Shown here: in pieces, positions 61,362 through 64,000 of the stretch
Layout of the letters: the number at the start of each line of letters is the position of its first letter
How positions within the stretch are numbered: the stretch's first letter is position 1
NCBI GenBank assembly: GCA_033557465.1
Contig: CM066033.1
Coordinates: forward strand, 1,304,449,519-1,304,513,518
DNA from: Ichthyophis bannanicus
Taxonomy: Eukaryota; Chordata; Amphibia; Gymnophiona; Ichthyophiidae
Length of the DNA: 64,000 bases
Direction: 5' to 3'
The notes under the pieces: generated by a model
Told to the model about the DNA's origin: nothing
The model's input: only the letters and a program-made list of their open reading frames with translations
Database searches by the model: none
Program-made: the position numbers and the translations under genes

Positions 61362-64000
61362 TATTTTATTTATTTATTTATTTATTTATTTAATTGGATT
61401 TTTATACCGCCTTATCATACAATCAAAGCGGTTTAACAAAAGAGAAAATAAGTAATAGTGAAACAATCTGTGATAATATATACATAGTTTGTAAATATAT
61501 GATTAAATGTCTTGGGAAAAGGTGCAATATATATATTGTGAGCTATACTATAAAGTGAGCTATTGTACAATGTATATATAAATAATTGCTTTCTTAAAAA
61601 TTAATTAGTTGATTGCATGACCGTAGTGCTCCATAAACAAAACTGTTTTCAGTTGTTTTCTAAAGTCTTTGATGTCCTGAGCTGCTCTCAGATCATTAGG
61701 TAGGGAGTTCCAGATGGAAGTCGCAGCAAACGAGAAAGCTCTCTCAGAGGTCTCCTTGCGTGTTTTTCTGATGTCATTTGAGGAGCTGATTCTATTTTCA
61801 GATACACTTCTCCTAGGTCTGTTGCTAATATCTGACCGGATAAGATACGTCAGACTTTTTGCAGAACATTGTTGCTTTATCTTGAAAATATAAATTACTG
61901 TTTTGTATTTAATACGAGATGATATTGGTAACCAATGAAGCTCCTTTAAGATAGGAGTTATATGCTCTTTATTTGATAGACCAAAAATTATACGAGCAGC
62001 GGTGTTTTGCGCTAACTGTAAAGGCTTCAGTGACTGCTTAGCTAGACCCAGATATATTGGATTGCAGAAGTCAAGTAATGGTGTAATTAGAGCATGACAA
62101 ACATTGCGGAAGTGAACAGTTTCCAGAAGCGGCCTTAGTCTTCTGATGATTTTCATTCTATAATAAGCGCTTCTAATTGTCTTGTTTATGTGTGATCTGA
62201 GATTTAATTCCTTGTCTAGAGTAACTCCAAGATATTTCACTTCTGATTTAATAGGAATAATTGAATTATCTATCTTGATGACAGGTGGATGTGCAAAATT
62301 TTGGTTACGAGATACAAATAATGCCTCTGTCTTGCTAAAATTAATTTGCATATTGTTGGTTTTACACCAGGTGGACATTTTTGATAGACAATCTGTGATG
62401 CTGGAAAAATCAGGTTTCTCGATGGAGATAGTTGTAAAAATCATAATATCGTCAGCATAAATTGTATACTTTATGCCACTTTTTAACGGAATATTGCAAA
62501 TTGGCTGCAAATAAATGTTGAAGAGAAGCGAAGAAAGAGCGGAACCTTGTGGCACACCTTGTAATACTCTTATGGGCAGAGAGGTTTTTTGTCCAATCTT
62601 TACTTGTAAAAATCTCTGTCAGATATGATTGAAACCATTTTAATGTGACCCCATGTAGACCAATCTCCTCTAATCTATGTAATAACCTATTGTGATCTAC
62701 AGAATCGAATGCAGCCGAAATGTCTATAAAAATCATTATAATACCCTTTTTAATGTCATCAATGGTACGGAGAACGTAATCAAAAAGATAAATCATTAAA
62801 GTTTCAACTCCATGGTTTGGGCGAAAACCATGTTGGTTATCGTCTAAAGGTGCATGAATATCAATGTGTTCTTGGAGTTGAAGTTGCACTGTCTTTTCAA
62901 TGATTTTCGCTAAAAAGGGTATGCTGGAAATAGGCCGGTAGGCAGCTGGGTTATTCTTGTCTAACGTTGTCTTCTTCGGGATTGGTCTAACAGTTGCAAG
63001 CTTTAAGTGCTTTGGTAAATTACCTTGAGAGAGGGAATTATGTACAATGTTTTGTATTATGTGAATAAAATTTGACTTTGTGGACTTTATCCAAGATACA
63101 GGACATGGATCGGTTGGAGAAGTGCATGTGTTTATGGAAGAGATAATGTGCGAGAGTTGCTCTTTAGAAGGAAAAGAGAATGTATTCCAGACCCTGAAAT
63201 TTAAGACCAAATTCAAGTTGAGACTAAATATATCTTTTACCTTAGAGTGGAATTTTTCCTTAATATAATCTGCATACTTCTGCGGTTCAATTTCAGCTTC
63301 ACCTTCTGTTTTTTGCTCTTTTGTTAAACTCTTTACAATTTCAAAAAGCTCTCTAGGTTTGTTGATGAAGTTATTTATTATATTTGTATGGTATTCTTTC
63401 TTTGAGACTTTAATACGTTCGTCGTATAGCTTTTGTTTTGTTAAATATATCTGCTTTAATTCTGAAACCTTATTCCTTCTCCATTTACGCTCTATTCTTC
63501 TGAGATCTCTTTTCATCAGACGTATAGCATTAGAATACCATGGCTTGTGATGTAGCTTATTGATCCTTGATTTCCTTGGACTTGTGTCTGTCATTCTAGC
63601 TGCATTAGAAATTATGTAATTCCATTTGTTTACTTGTGTCTCTATTTCTACTGAATCGTCAGATAGATGAGGTAAGGTATCCTGTATAAATATATCTTTG
63701 TCAAATTTTTTAAAACGTCTATGATAGCATTTGTCATCTAGTCTTAAATTATTTTTTGTTTGTAATAAAATTTCCATACTAACTATGTAGTGATCTGACC
63801 AGGGAACTGGGGTAATGGTAGGAATTGAAATTAGACCTCCTAAGATCAAATCATTTGAGGCAAAGATGAGGTCTGGCGAGTAACCATATATGTGTGTAGG
63901 TTTATTGACTATTTGTGTGAAATTTAGTGAGCCCATTGCTTGAAGAAAGGTCTCGGAGTCTCTGCAGTTAATGGATTTAAGGTTGAAGTCACCTAGCACT
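61362..64000 (-). mobile_element. L2-type LINE, runs off the window end
   Basis: The tail is at 61362-61440 (plus-strand ATTTATTTATTTAATTGGAT ... TTATACCGCCTTATCA). ORF2 follows on the minus strand from about 61605 to the window end. It is related to the L2 at 28528 but a distinct subfamily. Confidence 0.9.
61605..64000 (-). pseudogene. L2-type ORF2 (endonuclease end, RT, C-terminus), one frameshift, partial
   Basis: Read right to left: endonuclease end (LGDFNLKSINCRDSETFLQA, VPWSDHYIVSMEIL), RT (AAYRPISSIPFLAKIIEK about 62955-62900, QHGFRPNHGVETLMI, IFIDISAAFDSVDHNRLLHR about 62735-62676). A shift at an A5 run near 62610 moves to the frame 62555-61605: PQGSALSSLLFNIYLQP, catalytic YADD (about 62460), KYLGVTLDKELN, LDFCNPIYLGLAKQSLKPLQ, ELHWLPISSRIKYKTVIYI, RAFSFAATSIWNSLPNDLRA, stop at 61605. 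It is about 798 codons in the window and one lesion from open. The 5' part lies outside. Confidence 0.9.

Noticed and set aside
1..64000. A host protein-coding gene
   Set aside because: All sizeable frames are assigned to transposons or lack recognisable domains; no splice-bounded exon series or CpG-island promoter was convincing.

Overview
This 64-kb window looks like repeat-dominated vertebrate nuclear DNA. I found no recognisable host gene, exon series, rRNA or tRNA gene. The mixture of families is DIRS tyrosine-recombinase retrotransposons, Penelope-like elements, CR1, L2, L1 and RTE LINEs, CORE-SINEs, hAT-type DNA transposons and LTR-like elements. This fits a large, transposon-rich amphibian genome, and I infer a caecilian as most likely, but the sequence alone does not exclude another tetrapod or a lungfish.

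Layout. 1-3633: DIRS-A1, cut by the window start, with an open RT/RNase H gene and a broken recombinase. 3634-5222: Penelope-like fragment with a 314-bp insertion. 6518-7260: 5' part of a CR1. 7839-11380: Penelope 3' end split by a 3.0-kb hAT-type element (hAT-A) that carries a C-rich minisatellite. 12452-15220: 5' half of DIRS-A2, abutting the complete DIRS-B1 (15221-24115), which holds a CR1 fragment and a second hAT-type element of the same family (hAT-B). 26221-27700: L2 fragments on the minus strand. 28528-33587: nearly intact full-length L2-type LINE with a 10-bp target duplication and a 5' UTR built from 140-bp monomers. 33806-35686: 5'-truncated DIRS-B0. 36820-47418: DIRS-B2, whose recombinase is split by a CR1 that itself contains a 1.3-kb LTR-like element (three-level nesting). 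47419-53510: L2, RTE, CORE-SINE and MITE-like sequence. 53903-61066: CR1 and L1 debris, serial hairpins, SINEs and a second LTR-like element. 61067-64000: L2-type LINEs, the last running off the window end.

How the parts relate. The autonomous-type families encode replication proteins: DIRS Gag, RT/RNase H and tyrosine recombinase; LINE endonuclease/RT; Penelope RT and GIY-YIG endonuclease. The SINEs, hAT-type elements and LTR-like elements appear non-autonomous. SINE 3' ends resemble the tails of L2 or RTE LINEs in the window, which suggests those LINEs mobilise them. Nearly every gene carries stops or frameshifts; DIRS-A1 RT and the L2 ORF at 30147 are closest to intact.

Most noteworthy: (i) two LTR-like elements (1309 and 1416 bp), each TG...CA-ended with a 4-bp target duplication and a long open frame inside; (ii) two hAT-type elements with perfect 8-bp target duplications carrying expanded minisatellites and a long hairpin; (iii) a run of five consecutive hairpins at 56509-57087; (iv) SINEs that share a tRNA/CORE head but carry different LINE tails; (v) DIRS internal complementary regions preserving the circle-junction signature.
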